Source: Comamonadaceae bacterium | GTDB taxonomy: Bacteria > Pseudomonadota > Gammaproteobacteria > Burkholderiales > Burkholderiaceae_C | Direction: 5' to 3' | DNA: 7,330 bases | Assembly: GCA_947478935.1 (NCBI GenBank) | Contig: CANJXV010000125.1 | Coordinates: forward strand, 1 to 7,330 | Part shown: positions 7,202 to 7,330 of the stretch, in pieces | How positions within the stretch are numbered: the stretch's first letter is position 1 | Layout of the letters: the number at the start of each line of letters is the position of its first letter | The notes under the pieces: model-generated | Told to the model about the DNA's origin: nothing | Database searches by the model: none | The model's input: the letters and a program-made list of their open reading frames with translations, nothing else | Position numbers and translations under genes: made by a program

Positions 7202-7330
7202 TGTTGTCCGCTTTACCTGAGAGATTCAACGCCGACACCTGCCGACGCATTGCCCCTTCGGTGGACAGCCGCTAAGGGCTGCCTCTCTCCAACAGAATGA
7301 TTAGTCAGTCCTTTTGCCTGAGCGTTCAGC
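7201..7330 (-). ncRNA. Tandem glycine riboswitch: complete aptamer 2, 3' end of aptamer 1
   Basis: This cis-acting leader RNA binds glycine and, upstream of gcvTHP, is normally an ON switch. On the minus strand aptamer 2 spans 7295-7201. It has P1 closed by CTGTT (7291-7295) with AACAG (7201-7205), then GGAGAG, then a 7-bp hairpin GGCAGCC/GGCTGTC. The conserved CACCGAAGGGGCAA follows at 7250-7263, then a terminal stem AATGC/GCGTT, and the conserved closing block CTCTCAGGTAAAGCGGAC at 7206-7223. A 12-base linker (7296-7307) separates it from GCTGAACGCTCAGGCAAAAGGAC at 7308-7330. That is the same closing block of a first aptamer, whose 5' part lies beyond the window. The two closing blocks in a row show a tandem arrangement. 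The promoter is outside the window. Confidence 0.93.

Overview
All five genes in this window lie on the minus strand. In transcription order, from the right edge leftwards, they are a glycine riboswitch leader, gcvT, gcvH, gcvP, a 5-formyltetrahydrofolate cyclo-ligase gene (ygfA/fau) and fhs (formate-tetrahydrofolate ligase). The base composition is GC-rich and the proteins read like those of Betaproteobacteria. The GcvT, GcvH and GcvP sequences resemble Burkholderiales (Comamonadaceae-like) proteins. That placement is made by eye and is not a database result. The sequence looks chromosomal and housekeeping, with no transposase, integrase, tRNA, CRISPR or phage signal.

Layout. From 7201 to the right edge is a tandem glycine riboswitch: the last 23 bases or so of aptamer 1, a short linker and a complete aptamer 2. 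From 7145 to 7201 is an expression platform that can fold so as to bury the Shine-Dalgarno of gcvT. gcvT (6002-7144, TTG start), gcvH (5589-5954) and gcvP (2617-5520) follow with gaps of 47 and 68 bases. After 61 bases comes the cyclo-ligase (1824-2555, start uncertain). A 133-base gap with a small hairpin precedes fhs (5-1678). No stretch above 300 bases lacks a gene.

How the genes work together. GcvP, GcvH and GcvT, with the lipoamide dehydrogenase encoded elsewhere, split glycine into CO2, ammonia and 5,10-methylene-THF. The cyclo-ligase returns the dead-end 5-formyl-THF to the active folate pool. Fhs interconverts formate plus THF with 10-formyl-THF, using or making ATP. The window is therefore a glycine/one-carbon/folate module whose first genes are controlled by glycine. 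Only FolD-type dehydrogenase/cyclohydrolase activity would be needed to connect glycine to formate, and it is not encoded here.

No undescribed system is evident. The points worth a second look are the possible SD-masking hairpin, the unclear cyclo-ligase start with an overlapping 23-codon reading frame, and two substitutions at normally conserved positions in Fhs and GcvT.
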